A DNA stretch of 64,000 nucleotides, from the NCBI RefSeq assembly GCF_007997005.1, contig NZ_VOSL01000144.1:1-64000 (forward strand), in the 5' to 3' direction. Of this stretch, positions 1 to 7,778 are shown piece after piece. This DNA is from Lujinxingia vulgaris (GTDB lineage Bacteria > Myxococcota_A > Bradymonadia > Bradymonadales > Bradymonadaceae). Position 1 is the stretch's first letter. Each line of letters opens with the position of its first letter. The notes beneath the pieces were generated by a model. The model did not search any database. It saw only the letters and a program-made list of their open reading frames with translations, and was not told the origin of the DNA. A program made the translations under genes and the position numbers.

Positions 1-317
1 GCGTCGCGCAGCGGGTGCTGGCCGGCGGCCAGCGCCGGGACCACCACCGCGTTCGTCAGCGCTACGGCGCCGGCCACCGACGCGTCGCGTGTGGCGAGCT
101 CCTCGATGGCCAGTGTGCCGGTGAGCAGGTCAAAGCCTGCACCGCCCTGGGCCTCGGGCACCGCCAGGCTCCACAGCCCGAGGTCGGCCAGCGCTGTGGG
201 CCACGCGCTCTGCGGGGCGTGGTCTCGGAGCGGGGCGTCGGCGCTGAGGCTCTCGTCGGCGAAGCGGCGCACCGTCTGGCGCAGGATCTGCTGATCTTCG
301 GTGATCTCAAAGTTCAT
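1..317 (-). CDS. acyl-CoA dehydrogenase, N-terminal part (cut by window edge)
   Basis: The minus-strand frame opening at the ATG at 317 translates as MNFEITEDQQILRQTVRRFA, the typical opening of the helical N-terminal domain of acyl-CoA dehydrogenases, and continues through an LGLWSLAVPEAQGGAG segment that matches the family's conserved PEEYGG-like turn. These FAD enzymes introduce the alpha-beta double bond in acyl-CoA. The C-terminal two thirds, including the catalytic Glu, lie outside the window. It is the last visible gene of the minus-strand operon, 38 bases after the B12-binding subunit gene. Substrate cannot be told from this fragment; the neighbours suggest short or branched chains. 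Confidence 0.85.
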   Translation of the reverse strand, partial: MNFEITEDQQILRQTVRRFADESLSADAPLRDHAPQSAWPTALADLGLWSLAVPEAQGGAGFDLLTGTLAIEELATRDASVAGAVALTNAVVVPALAAGQHPLRD

Positions 318-355
318 AACGGCTTTATCTCAACGTCAGGGAGGCCGGGGACGGC

Positions 356-781
356 TCAGGCGTTTTTGCGCTCACATTCCTCGCGCACAAACGCGATGAC
401 TTCGGTGGTGGGCGTGCCCGGGGTGAAGATCGCGCGCACCCCGGCCGCTTTGAGCTCGGCGATGTCGGGCTCGGGGATGATGCCGCCGCCGAAGACGAAG
501 ATGTCGCCGGCGCCTTGCTCATTGAGCAGGCGCACGACCTCGGGCATCAGCGTGTTATGGGCGCCGGAGAGGATGGAGAGCCCTACGCAGTCGACGTCTT
601 CCTGGATAGCGGTGCGCACGAGCATCTCCGGGGTCTGGTGCAGACCGCTGTAGATGACCTCGAAGCCAGCGTCGCGCAGCGCGCGGGCAATGACCTTGGC
701 GCCGCGATCGTGGCCGTCGAGGCCAGGCTTTCCGATGAGCACGCGGTAGGTTGTGGGATGGGGAGCGTTGGCGTCGGACAT
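356..781 (-). CDS. B12-binding subunit of an acyl-CoA mutase (methylmalonyl-CoA mutase C-terminal-domain type)
   Basis: A 141-residue stand-alone cobalamin-binding domain. It has the base-off B12 signature DxHxxG as DGHDRG (His24 would ligate cobalt), the SxL motif at residues 69-71 and the glycine triplet at 98-100. The surrounding sequence ([20 protein letters not shown]) is that of the small or C-terminal part of methylmalonyl-CoA mutase and of isobutyryl-CoA or 2-hydroxyisobutyryl-CoA mutases. These act as a separate chain with a TIM-barrel catalytic subunit, which is not in the window and may lie beyond coordinate 1. Position between two acyl-CoA dehydrogenase genes suggests propionate, valine or branched-chain acyl-CoA metabolism. 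Which carbon skeleton is rearranged is not shown by the sequence. Confidence 0.88.
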   Translation of the reverse strand: MSDANAPHPTTYRVLIGKPGLDGHDRGAKVIARALRDAGFEVIYSGLHQTPEMLVRTAIQEDVDCVGLSILSGAHNTLMPEVVRLLNEQGAGDIFVFGGGIIPEPDIAELKAAGVRAIFTPGTPTTEVIAFVREECERKNA

Positions 782-813
782 AAGGCAACACCTTTTGAGC
801 TAAAGCGGGGCGC

Positions 814-1941
814 TCAGGCCGCGCCGTTTCGAATCAAGTCACGGGCGATGACAACGCGCTGGATTTCGCTGGTGCCTTCGTAGATGCGGGTGACGCGTGC
901 GTCGCGCACCAGCTTGGCCAGCGGGTGGTCGTAGGCGGCGGCCGCCGGTCCTACGAGCGCCAGGCACTGGCGCGCGACCTCGTTGGCGATCTCCGAGGCC
1001 ATGAGTTTGGCCATGCTGGCCTCGCGCGAGAAGTTGGTCGAGCCGCTCTCTTTGAGCCAGGCCGCGCGCAGGGTGAGCTGGCGAGCGGCTTCGACGCGAG
1101 CGTGCATCATCTCGAAGGCGTCGGTGCTCTTTGCGTGCGCGCCCACGCCGGCCTCCGTGGCCAGCTCCAGCGCGGCGTCGGCGATGCCGATGGACTGGCT
1201 GGCGATGCCGATACGGCCACCATCAAGTGCCATCATCGCGATGCGAAAGCCCTTGCCGAGCTCTCCCAGGACCGCATCGGCGGGGATGCGCACGTCGTCA
1301 AAGGCGAGCGAGACGGTGTTGGAGGCGTGCTGGCCCATCTTCTCTTCGGGCGGTCCGACCGAGACGCCATCGAGGTTCGGGTCGACGATGAAGAGGGAGA
1401 TGCCCTGGTCGTCGCCATCAACACTGGTCTGAGCCCAGACCAGAAAGACGCCGGCGTAGGCCCCGGAGGTGATCCAGGCTTTGGTGCCGTTGATGCGCCA
1501 CCCCTCAGAGGTGCGGGTGGCGCGCGTGAGCATGCCAGCGGCGTCGGAGCCGCTTCCCGGCTCGCTCAGGCAAAACGAGCCGCTGGAGAACTCGCCGGAG
1601 GTCATCTTCGGCACCAACGCCTGCTTCTGCGCGTCGGTCCCAAAATACGCCAGGACCTCACCGACCATGTTGTTGACGGCCATGGTAACGGCGACGGCCG
1701 GGTCGGCTTTGGCCACGGCTTGCACAGCCAGGCTGTAGGCGACGACGCCGGCCTCAAGGCCGCCGAGATCTGCGTCGATGTTGACGCCCATCAGGCCGGC
1801 GTCGGCCAGGCGGCGAAGATCGTCGAGCGGGAACTCGGCGCTGGCATCGCGGGAGAGGGCGCGCGGGGCGATGTGCTCGCGGCAGATCTCGCGAGCCCGG
1901 GCCTGCACGTCACGTTGGGTCGGGGTAAGTTGCAGGTTCAT
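814..1941 (-). CDS. acyl-CoA dehydrogenase (short/branched-chain type)
   Basis: Complete 375-residue acyl-CoA dehydrogenase, the usual length for the family. The C-terminal signature IYEGTSEIQR is present; its Glu (about residue 355) is the catalytic base of the short-chain and butyryl-CoA dehydrogenase type. The FAD/substrate segment CLSEPGSGSDAAG and the KAWITSGAYA stretch are also intact. The enzyme would oxidise acyl-CoA to enoyl-CoA and pass electrons to electron-transfer flavoprotein. It follows the crotonase gene by 15 bases and precedes the B12-binding gene by 32, so it belongs to one minus-strand transcript. Butyryl-CoA dehydrogenase is likely given the two upstream genes, but isobutyryl or 2-methylbutyryl specificity is possible. 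Confidence 0.92.
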   Translation of the reverse strand: MNLQLTPTQRDVQARAREICREHIAPRALSRDASAEFPLDDLRRLADAGLMGVNIDADLGGLEAGVVAYSLAVQAVAKADPAVAVTMAVNNMVGEVLAYFGTDAQKQALVPKMTSGEFSSGSFCLSEPGSGSDAAGMLTRATRTSEGWRINGTKAWITSGAYAGVFLVWAQTSVDGDDQGISLFIVDPNLDGVSVGPPEEKMGQHASNTVSLAFDDVRIPADAVLGELGKGFRIAMMALDGGRIGIASQSIGIADAALELATEAGVGAHAKSTDAFEMMHARVEAARQLTLRAAWLKESGSTNFSREASMAKLMASEIANEVARQCLALVGPAAAAYDHPLAKLVRDARVTRIYEGTSEIQRVVIARDLIRNGAA

Positions 1942-1956
1942 GCGGAATTCGGCGCC

Positions 1957-2742
1957 TCAGCGCCCCTCGTAGGTGGGAGTGCGCTTCTCGATAAATGCCC
2001 TCATGCCTTCGGCGCGATCGTGGGAGTTCCACAGCCCGGAGAAGGCTTCGACCTCTTTCTGGTTGGCGTCGTCGATGGGCAGCTCGGCGCCCTGGACCAT
2101 GGCCTGCTTGGCCGCTCGAATCGCCAGGGGGCCGCGGGAGGCAATGCTGCGCGCGAGCTCAATGACGGCGTCGAGGAAGCCCTCCAGCGGAAGTTTGTCG
2201 AGGGCGAGGCCGTAGGCCAGGGCGTCGTCGGCCGAGATGGTGCGCCCGGTAAAGACGAGCTCTTTGGCGCGCTGCCAGCCGATGCGACGGCCCAGGCGCT
2301 GGGTGCCGCCGAAGCCCGGGATGATGCCCAGGCCAACCTCGGGAAGCCCAAGTTTGGCCTTCTCGCTGACGTAGATAAGGTCGGCGGTTAGCGCGAGCTC
2401 CAGCCCGCCGCCGAGCGCAAAGCCGTTCACGGCGGCGATGACGGGGACCGGCAGGTTGCTCAGCTCGCTCATCGCGCGATGCCCGAGGCTGGAAAACTCG
2501 TAGGAGGCCTCCTCGCTCATATCGACCATTGCCGCGATGTCGGCGCCGGCGACAAAGGCGCGGCCCTCACCGGTGAGGATGAGCGCGCGCAGGGAGGCGT
2601 CGTCTTTGAGCGAGAGCGCCGCGTTCAGAAGATCGCTAAGCACCTGCGCGTTGAGCGCGTTAAGCTTGTCGGGGCGGTTGACGGTCAGGAGGGCGATGCC
2701 GCCGTCGAGCCGTTCGAGTTTCAGGGTTTCAAACGTCGTCAT
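1957..2742 (-). CDS. enoyl-CoA hydratase (crotonase family)
   Basis: A 261-residue crotonase-fold protein. Both catalytic glutamates of the hydratases are present: Glu115 in GGGLELALTAD and Glu135 in LPEVGLGIIPG, followed by the diagnostic GGTQRL. The oxyanion-hole segment AFVAGADI is at 62-69. It would hydrate crotonyl-CoA-like enoyl-CoA to the 3-hydroxyacyl-CoA used by the next enzyme. I chose the ATG at 2742 because AAAGGAG lies at good spacing before it; an in-frame ATG at 2757 has no such site. It sits 11 bases after the dehydrogenase gene in the same operon. Confidence 0.92.
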   Translation of the reverse strand: MTTFETLKLERLDGGIALLTVNRPDKLNALNAQVLSDLLNAALSLKDDASLRALILTGEGRAFVAGADIAAMVDMSEEASYEFSSLGHRAMSELSNLPVPVIAAVNGFALGGGLELALTADLIYVSEKAKLGLPEVGLGIIPGFGGTQRLGRRIGWQRAKELVFTGRTISADDALAYGLALDKLPLEGFLDAVIELARSIASRGPLAIRAAKQAMVQGAELPIDDANQKEVEAFSGLWNSHDRAEGMRAFIEKRTPTYEGR

Positions 2743-2753
2743 GCTCGCTCCTT

Positions 2754-3614
2754 TCAAGCGTTGTAGTTGTAGAAGCCGCGGCCGCTTTTACGACCGAGCC
2801 AGCCGGCCGTCACGTAATTGCGCAGCAGCGGGCACGGGCGGTACTTGCTGTCGCCCAGATCCTTGTGCAGCACCTCCATGATCGCCAGGCAGGTGTCCAG
2901 GCCGATGAAGTCGGCCAGGGTCAGCGGCCCCATCGGCTGGTTGGTGCCGAGCTTCATAGCGGTGTCGATGTCTTCGACCGAGCCGACACCTTCCATCAGC
3001 GCGTAGACCGCCTCGTTGATCATGGGCATCAGGATGCGGTTGACGATGAATCCGGCGTAGTCCTGGGCGAAGACGGTGGTCTTGCCCATCTTCTCGGCGA
3101 CGGCTTGGACCGCGGCGCTGGTCTCGTCGCTGGTCGCCAGGCCTTCGATGAGCTCGACGAGCTTCATCAGCGGCACCGGGTTCATAAAGTGCATGCCCAC
3201 GACCTTATCGGGGCGCGTGGTGGCGCCGGCGATCTGCGTGATCGAGATGCTGGAGGTGTTGCTGGCCAGAATGGCGTGCTCCGGCGCGATGGCGTCGAGC
3301 TTTTTGAAGAGCTCGAGCTTGATGGCGAGGTTCTCGACGATGGCCTCAATGATGAGGTCGCTCTCCGAGAAGTCCTCGATCGAGGTCGTGGTTTTGATGC
3401 GCGCGAGGGCCTGATCGCGATCGTCGGCGCCGAGACGCTCTTTGCTCACCAGCTTGTCGAGGCTTTTGGTGATCGACGCGATGGCGGCGTCGAGCGCGTC
3501 CTGGTTAAGATCGGAGATGATCACGTCAAAGCCGGCGACCGCGGCGACCTGCGCGATGCCGTTGCCCATCTGACCTGCGCCCACCACACCAATCGATTGA
3601 ATCGTGCTCGACAT
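2754..3614 (-). CDS. 3-hydroxybutyryl-CoA dehydrogenase
   Basis: A 286-residue 3-hydroxyacyl-CoA dehydrogenase of the single-domain bacterial kind. The NAD-binding GxGxxG motif is GAGQMGNGI at residues 12-20, and the [13 protein letters not shown] segment carries the catalytic His of the family. The C-terminal helical domain ends [13 protein letters not shown]...[11 protein letters not shown], the family signature. It oxidises (S)-3-hydroxybutyryl-CoA to acetoacetyl-CoA. The start at 3614 has a strong GGAGG ribosome site five bases upstream; the open frame extends 78 bases further without support. First gene of the acyl-CoA operon, preceded by a promoter-like pair and a dyad. Confidence 0.93.
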   Translation of the reverse strand: MSSTIQSIGVVGAGQMGNGIAQVAAVAGFDVIISDLNQDALDAAIASITKSLDKLVSKERLGADDRDQALARIKTTTSIEDFSESDLIIEAIVENLAIKLELFKKLDAIAPEHAILASNTSSISITQIAGATTRPDKVVGMHFMNPVPLMKLVELIEGLATSDETSAAVQAVAEKMGKTTVFAQDYAGFIVNRILMPMINEAVYALMEGVGSVEDIDTAMKLGTNQPMGPLTLADFIGLDTCLAIMEVLHKDLGDSKYRPCPLLRNYVTAGWLGRKSGRGFYNYNA

Positions 3615-3657
3615 ACGTCCTCCAGCTAAAAAGTGTTGGCAGATTGCCCGGTTGATT

Positions 3658-3674
3658 GCCCCGCGCTGCGGGGC
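3658..3674. other. GC-rich hairpin in the 5' leader of the acyl-CoA operon
   Basis: A perfect 7-bp inverted repeat (GCCCCGC, three-base loop, GCGGGGC) lies between the predicted promoter and the start of the 3-hydroxybutyryl-CoA dehydrogenase gene. No U-run follows, so it is unlikely to be a terminator; it may stabilise the mRNA or be incidental to high GC. Confidence 0.35.
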
Positions 3675-3682
3675 GCGCCGAT

Positions 3683-3712
3683 TCGATAGCACGGCGAGTT
3701 TTAAAGGGTCAA
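3683..3712 (-). promoter_or_regulatory. putative sigma-70 promoter of the acyl-CoA operon
   Basis: On the minus strand TTGACC (3712-3707) is followed after 18 bases by TATCGA (3688-3683). The -35 is five of six to consensus and the -10 is weak. It lies about 70 bases before the ATG at 3614. Confidence 0.4.
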
Positions 3713-3724
3713 ATCACCGCCCCT

Positions 3725-3738
3725 TGACTGGCTGGTCA
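3725..3738. promoter_or_regulatory. dyad TGACTGGCTGGTCA, possible regulator site
   Basis: A 14-base imperfect dyad with perfect TGAC/GTCA arms sits just upstream of the predicted -35 of the acyl-CoA operon. TGAC-n6-GTCA sites are used by some TetR-family repressors of fatty-acid degradation in bacteria. No such regulator is encoded in the window, so the link is inference. It also lies about 70-85 bases before the divergent kinase gene. Confidence 0.3.
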
Positions 3739-3810
3739 GCGCCGGTGGGCTGTGCGATAGTCAAGGCACGAGACTTTCTTCGCTGAGTGACCTTGAACAC
3801 GGGTTTCTGG

Positions 3811-5151
3811 ATGGCCATTTGCCCGAACTGCAAGACCAGGGTGGACGAGACCTTTGCGCCGTGCCCCTCGGGCGACGGGTTCTTTGCGATTGAGGAGGAT
3901 GAGCACGCCAGCCACCCCGACGATCGCCTGCTGGGGCGGCGGATCGGGGAGCGTTTTATCGTCGCGGCGATCCTGGGTAGCGGCTCGATGGGTTATGTTT
4001 ATAAAGCGTATCAGGCGCAGGTCGATCGCATGGTGGCGCTGAAGGTTTTTCACGCCGAGAAGGTCGAGGGCACCCTGATGGGGCAGCGCACGGCCAACTC
4101 CAGCGGTCGCGGTGGCCAGGACCGTTTTGCGCAGGAGGCGCGGGTGCTTGCCAAGCTCTCGCACCCGAACTGCGTGACGCTCTACGACTTCGGAGTGAGC
4201 GACGATGATCGTTTTCTGTACATCGCCATGGAGCACGTCGCCGGGGTCTCGCTACGAAAGGCGGTGCGGCGGGGGCTGAAGGTCGACGCCATCCTGGAGA
4301 TCGTGCGCCAGATCCTGATGGCGCTGCGCGAGGCGCACTCCCTGGACATTGTGCACCGCGATTTGAAGCCGGAGAACATCATCCTCTCATACCGGCGCTC
4401 CAGCGATGAGCAGATCGTCAAGGTGCTCGACTTCGGGATTGCCAAGCTCCTGCAGCAAGATCCGGAGTCGGCGCGCACTGCGGTGGGGCTGCTCTTCGGT
4501 ACGCCGGCGTACATGAGCCCGGAGCAATGCCGCGGGGAGTCGGACATCGGTCCTGCCACCGACATCTACGCGCTGGGCTGCATGCTCTATGAGCTCGTGT
4601 GTGGGAAGCTGCCCTACGTCTCGAAGTCGCCTCAGGAGATGGTGCGCATGCATCAGCTCGAGCCCATTCCCGACCTCGAGCCTCGCGTGGGGCTGACGGT
4701 GCCCGCCGGGTTGGAGACCTTTGTGCGCACGTGCATGGCCAAGCCCCCTCAGGATCGCTACGCCGACGCGCACGCCGCGCTGGTGGCGTTCGAGTCGCTG
4801 GCGGGCAAGAGCTCCGGGCAGGCGCTGCGTGTGAGCGCCCCGGAGGGGGGCGCGCGCCGAGGGAGGGTGATGGTTCCCGGCGATCGCATCATCGGCAACA
4901 ACGTCGACCCCACCGTCGACCGCGTCGCGCCGGCGGGGCTTTCGGCCCGGGCGGTCAGCGCGCAGCCTGCAGCGCCAGCCGGCGGCGTTCGAGATACCGC
5001 CCGGGGTGAGGCCGGCAAAAAGGGCTCCTCGCGGTCATCGTTTGCGATGCTGCGTCAGGGGAACAACGCGCTTGTGCTCATCGCGCTGAGCGTGGTGCTG
5101 ATCTTCTGCGCGTTGCTCTTTACCTACATTTACCTCTCGACGCGCGGGTAG
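3811..5151 (+). CDS. Hanks-type serine/threonine protein kinase, C-terminal membrane anchor
   Basis: A 446-residue protein with all kinase landmarks: glycine loop LGSGSMGYVYKA at about 55-66, the ATP-anchoring Lys in VALKVF, catalytic HRDLKPEN (Asp184), DFG in VLDFGIAKLL, and the activation-segment end GTPAYMSPEQ. The first 20 residues contain CPNC and a later Cys, like half of a zinc ribbon. After a low-complexity Ala/Arg/Gly linker, a single hydrophobic helix (NALVLIALSVVLIFCALLFT) ends 10 residues from the C-terminus, so the kinase domain is cytoplasmic and tail-anchored. No extracytoplasmic sensor follows the helix. A GTG at 3787 would add eight residues; neither start has a good ribosome site. 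It stands alone and converges on the oxidoreductase gene with a two-base gap. Confidence 0.92.
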   Translation: MAICPNCKTRVDETFAPCPSGDGFFAIEEDEHASHPDDRLLGRRIGERFIVAAILGSGSMGYVYKAYQAQVDRMVALKVFHAEKVEGTLMGQRTANSSGRGGQDRFAQEARVLAKLSHPNCVTLYDFGVSDDDRFLYIAMEHVAGVSLRKAVRRGLKVDAILEIVRQILMALREAHSLDIVHRDLKPENIILSYRRSSDEQIVKVLDFGIAKLLQQDPESARTAVGLLFGTPAYMSPEQCRGESDIGPATDIYALGCMLYELVCGKLPYVSKSPQEMVRMHQLEPIPDLEPRVGLTVPAGLETFVRTCMAKPPQDRYADAHAALVAFESLAGKSSGQALRVSAPEGGARRGRVMVPGDRIIGNNVDPTVDRVAPAGLSARAVSAQPAAPAGGVRDTARGEAGKKGSSRSSFAMLRQGNNALVLIALSVVLIFCALLFTYIYLSTRG

Positions 5152-5153
5152 GA

Positions 5154-6149
5154 TCAGCCTGTGACGCGCAGCACGATCTTGCCGGTGGTCTGGTTGGAGG
5201 CCAGGAGTCTGTGAGCTTGATCGGCCTCTTCGATGGGCATGACCGTCTCGATAATCGGGCGAAGTTCCCCGCTGGCGACGTGGGGCCACACGCGGGCTTT
5301 GAACGCGTCTGTGATCGCTTCTTTTTCAGCGAGCGTGCGGCTGCGGAGCACGGAGCCTTTGACCTGAAGGCGCTTCATAAGAAGACGCCCCAGCGAGAGC
5401 TCGGCGCTCGCGCCGCTGAGCAGCCCGATGAGGATGAGACGGCCGCCGGTGGCGAGGCTTTTCAGGTTGGCGTCGAGGTAGTTCGCGCCCACCGGATCGA
5501 GGATCACGTCGACGCCGCGCCCCCCGGTCAGCTCGCGGATGACCTCGGAGAAGTCTTCGCTGTGGCGATCGATGGCGCGCTCGGCGCCCAGCTCCAGGAT
5601 CGCATCGAGCTTTGAGGCGCTGGCCGTGCCAATCACCGGGTTGCCTGTGAGACGACACAGCTGCAACGCGGCCGTTCCTACCCCGGAGCCAGCGGCGTGA
5701 ATCAAGGCGCGCTCGCCCTCTTTGAGCTCGCCTTCGAGGTAGAGGTTGAGAAAGGCTGTGTAGAAGACCTCCGGGAGCGCCGCGGCCTCTTCCATGGAGA
5801 GTGTCTCGGGCAGGGGCAGGAGCAGGGAGGCTGGAGAGGTGACGTATTCGGCATAACCTCCGCTGGTGAGCAGCGCGCAGACGCGATCGCCGATGGCGAC
5901 GTTGTAGACGCCTTCGCCCACCGCGACGACTTTGCCGGCGGCTTCCAGCCCCATGATCGTGCTGGCGCCGGCGGGCACCGGGTAGCGCCCGCGGGCCTGC
6001 AACAGGTCGGCCCGGTTGACCGCGGTGGCATGCACTCGAATCAAAACCTCGCCGGGGCTCGGTTCAGGGCGCGGGTGTTCGGTCCACAGGAGGCGTGGGG
6101 TGTCCGAGGTGCTCTCGACAGCGATCGCGTTCATCATAGCCTTGCTCAT
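5154..6149 (-). CDS. NAD(P)H:quinone oxidoreductase, zinc-free MDR (PIG3/zeta-crystallin) family
   Basis: A 331-residue medium-chain dehydrogenase/reductase. The N-terminal catalytic fold contains the HATAVNRADLLQARGRYP segment typical of PIG3/QOR proteins and lacks the structural-zinc cysteine lobe of alcohol dehydrogenases. The nucleotide-binding fold carries ALIHAAGSGVGTAALQLCR, and the later SKLDAILELGAERAIDR segment fits NADPH-preferring members. It likely reduces quinones or other activated carbonyls with NADPH in the cytoplasm. Internal ATGs at residues 5 and 6 are possible starts; the alignment to family members (NAIAVES...) would fit those equally. Divergent from the DHH-CBS gene. 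Confidence 0.88.
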   Translation of the reverse strand: MSKAMMNAIAVESTSDTPRLLWTEHPRPEPSPGEVLIRVHATAVNRADLLQARGRYPVPAGASTIMGLEAAGKVVAVGEGVYNVAIGDRVCALLTSGGYAEYVTSPASLLLPLPETLSMEEAAALPEVFYTAFLNLYLEGELKEGERALIHAAGSGVGTAALQLCRLTGNPVIGTASASKLDAILELGAERAIDRHSEDFSEVIRELTGGRGVDVILDPVGANYLDANLKSLATGGRLILIGLLSGASAELSLGRLLMKRLQVKGSVLRSRTLAEKEAITDAFKARVWPHVASGELRPIIETVMPIEEADQAHRLLASNQTTGKIVLRVTG

Positions 6150-6234
6150 CGGGGTGGGGAGGTTAATGTGGGCGCGCCTGACCTTAGCAGAGCGTGCACA
6201 CCTTGAAACGAGCTACAACCTGAAGGGAGACTTC

Positions 6235-7533
6235 ATGCGTGTGGTGATCACCCACAGCAACGCCGATTTTGACGCGCTGGCAACCCTCATCGCGGTGACG
6301 CGCCTCTGGCCCGATGTTCAGGCCTGCCTTGCCGGACCGATAAGCCCCTCGGTGAAGCGCTATCTGGCCCTGCATAAGGATAGCCTGGAGCTCGTTGCCC
6401 TGGAGGCATTGGAGGGGGAGACAATCGACGAGCTGATCGTGGTGGATACGCGCGCTCGAAATCGGCTCAAGCCCTACGCCACGCTTCTCGAGAAAGCGCA
6501 GCGCGTGGTGGTCTTTGATCACCACGCGCCCTCCGCGGATGATGTGGTCGCCGATGAGGATGTGATCGAGCCGGTGGGGGCGTGTGTCACGCTGATCTGC
6601 GAGCGTCTGGAGGAGGCCGGGGTCTCGCTCAGCGTGGGCGACGCGACCCTTATGATGTTGGGGCTCTACGCGGACACCGGGCGATTGTCGTTTGGGAACA
6701 CCAGCACGCGAGACATCCTGGCGGCGGCGTACCTGCGCAAGCAGGGCGCGCGCCTGGAAGTGGTCAACCGCTACCTTCAGCAAGAGTTCACTGCCGACCA
6801 GCAACGACTTCTCGTGGAGGTGATGGGCACGGCCCGGGAGGTCGAGCGGGAGGGCTTGCGCCTGGCGCTGGCGAGCCATGTTGGCGAGGCCTACGTCAAG
6901 GGCGCGGCGGTGGTGGTGGAGCGGGTGCTGCAGCTGACCGGGGTCGACGCGCTGGTTCTGGTGGCGCAGCAAAACGGCTCGAAAACGGTGCAGGTGATCG
7001 CGCGCAGTAACACACGTCATCTCGATGTGGCCGCGCTGATGGGCGAGTTTGGGGGCGGAGGCCACCCGGCGGCGGCCGCGGCGAAGATCAAGCCGGGGGA
7101 GGCCTCCGAGGTGGTGCCTGTGATTTTCGAGATGTTGCAGAGCTGGCCGGTCGACCCGCTTGATGTCGCCGATGTCATGAGCTCGCCGGTGCAAACGGTG
7201 GCGCATGATACGACGCTCAAGGAGTTTCGACGTTGCCTGGAGCGCTGGGGCGTGCATGGCATGCCTGTGGTGCGCGATGGCGAGGTGGTCGGCGTGGTAT
7301 CAGGCCGCGATGTGGAGCAGGCGGCCAGGCGAGGCGATTGGGAGATCCCGGTGGCTGGCTTTATGAGTCAGCGCGTGATCAGCGCCTCGCCGGACGAGCC
7401 GCTCAGTGAGGCGCTCAAACGGATGACGGAGCACGATATCGGTCGACTTCCTGTGCTGGATGAAGGCGTTCTGGTGGGGATCATCTCGCGAAGCGATGCG
7501 CTGCGCCGACTCTACAGCGAAGACGCCGAATAG
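6235..7533 (+). CDS. DHH/DHHA1 phosphoesterase with two CBS domains, no nucleotidyltransferase half
   Basis: A 432-residue protein starting at an ATG with AAGGGAG five bases upstream. Residues 1-290 are a DHH phosphoesterase: NADFDAL (8-14), IVVDT (68-72), FDHH (94-97), ADTG (146-149), then DHHA1 with GGGGHPAA (273-280). Residues 311-432 are a pair of CBS domains, usually adenylate-binding regulators. This order is the N-terminal half of the large A-adding tRNA nucleotidyltransferases of deltaproteobacteria, but the protein stops 10 residues after the second CBS domain and no polymerase domain follows in any frame. DHHA1 rather than DHHA2 argues against a CBS-pyrophosphatase. Likely a nanoRNase or oligonucleotide phosphoesterase controlled by adenylates; substrate unknown. 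Confidence 0.88.
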   Translation: MRVVITHSNADFDALATLIAVTRLWPDVQACLAGPISPSVKRYLALHKDSLELVALEALEGETIDELIVVDTRARNRLKPYATLLEKAQRVVVFDHHAPSADDVVADEDVIEPVGACVTLICERLEEAGVSLSVGDATLMMLGLYADTGRLSFGNTSTRDILAAAYLRKQGARLEVVNRYLQQEFTADQQRLLVEVMGTAREVEREGLRLALASHVGEAYVKGAAVVVERVLQLTGVDALVLVAQQNGSKTVQVIARSNTRHLDVAALMGEFGGGGHPAAAAAKIKPGEASEVVPVIFEMLQSWPVDPLDVADVMSSPVQTVAHDTTLKEFRRCLERWGVHGMPVVRDGEVVGVVSGRDVEQAARRGDWEIPVAGFMSQRVISASPDEPLSEALKRMTEHDIGRLPVLDEGVLVGIISRSDALRRLYSEDAE

Positions 7534-7628
7534 GCTTGCGCCGCCTTGCCACGCTTTTATACCTTGCCCCTTCACCTTGAGCGCGCTCGTCGCGCCTATC
7601 ACGCCCGAATCGAAGTCAGGAGATGTTC

Positions 7629-7775
7629 ATGGCCCCCAAGCGTCGCCGTAAGAAAAAAGAGAGCGCCCAGCGTCACCGCGAGGCCGAGCAGTCCAAGAAG
7701 TTCATGATGTTGCTGCTGGTGCTTGGCGCGCTCTTCTTGCTGGGCTTTATCGTGCTGCAGCTGGTGGCGGCCTGA
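7629..7775 (+). CDS. 48-residue single-pass membrane protein
   Basis: A short frame MAPKRRRKKKE... with a strongly basic N-terminus (residues 4-10 are RRRKKK-like) followed by one hydrophobic helix of about 22 residues (FMMLLLVLGALFLLGFIVLQ) reaching almost to the C-terminus. The ATG at 7629 has AGGAG six bases upstream; an ATG at 7623 is too close to it. The stop is three bases from the convergent kinase gene's stop. The positive-inside rule places the basic end in the cytoplasm. I do not recognise a family; the ribosome site and textbook tail-anchor layout make it credible as a real gene. Confidence 0.65.
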   Translation: MAPKRRRKKKESAQRHREAEQSKKFMMLLLVLGALFLLGFIVLQLVAA

Positions 7776-7778
7776 TCC

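Noticed and set aside
925-2391. 488-residue plus-strand ORF over the acyl-CoA genes
   Set aside because: Antisense to two complete enzymes of known families.
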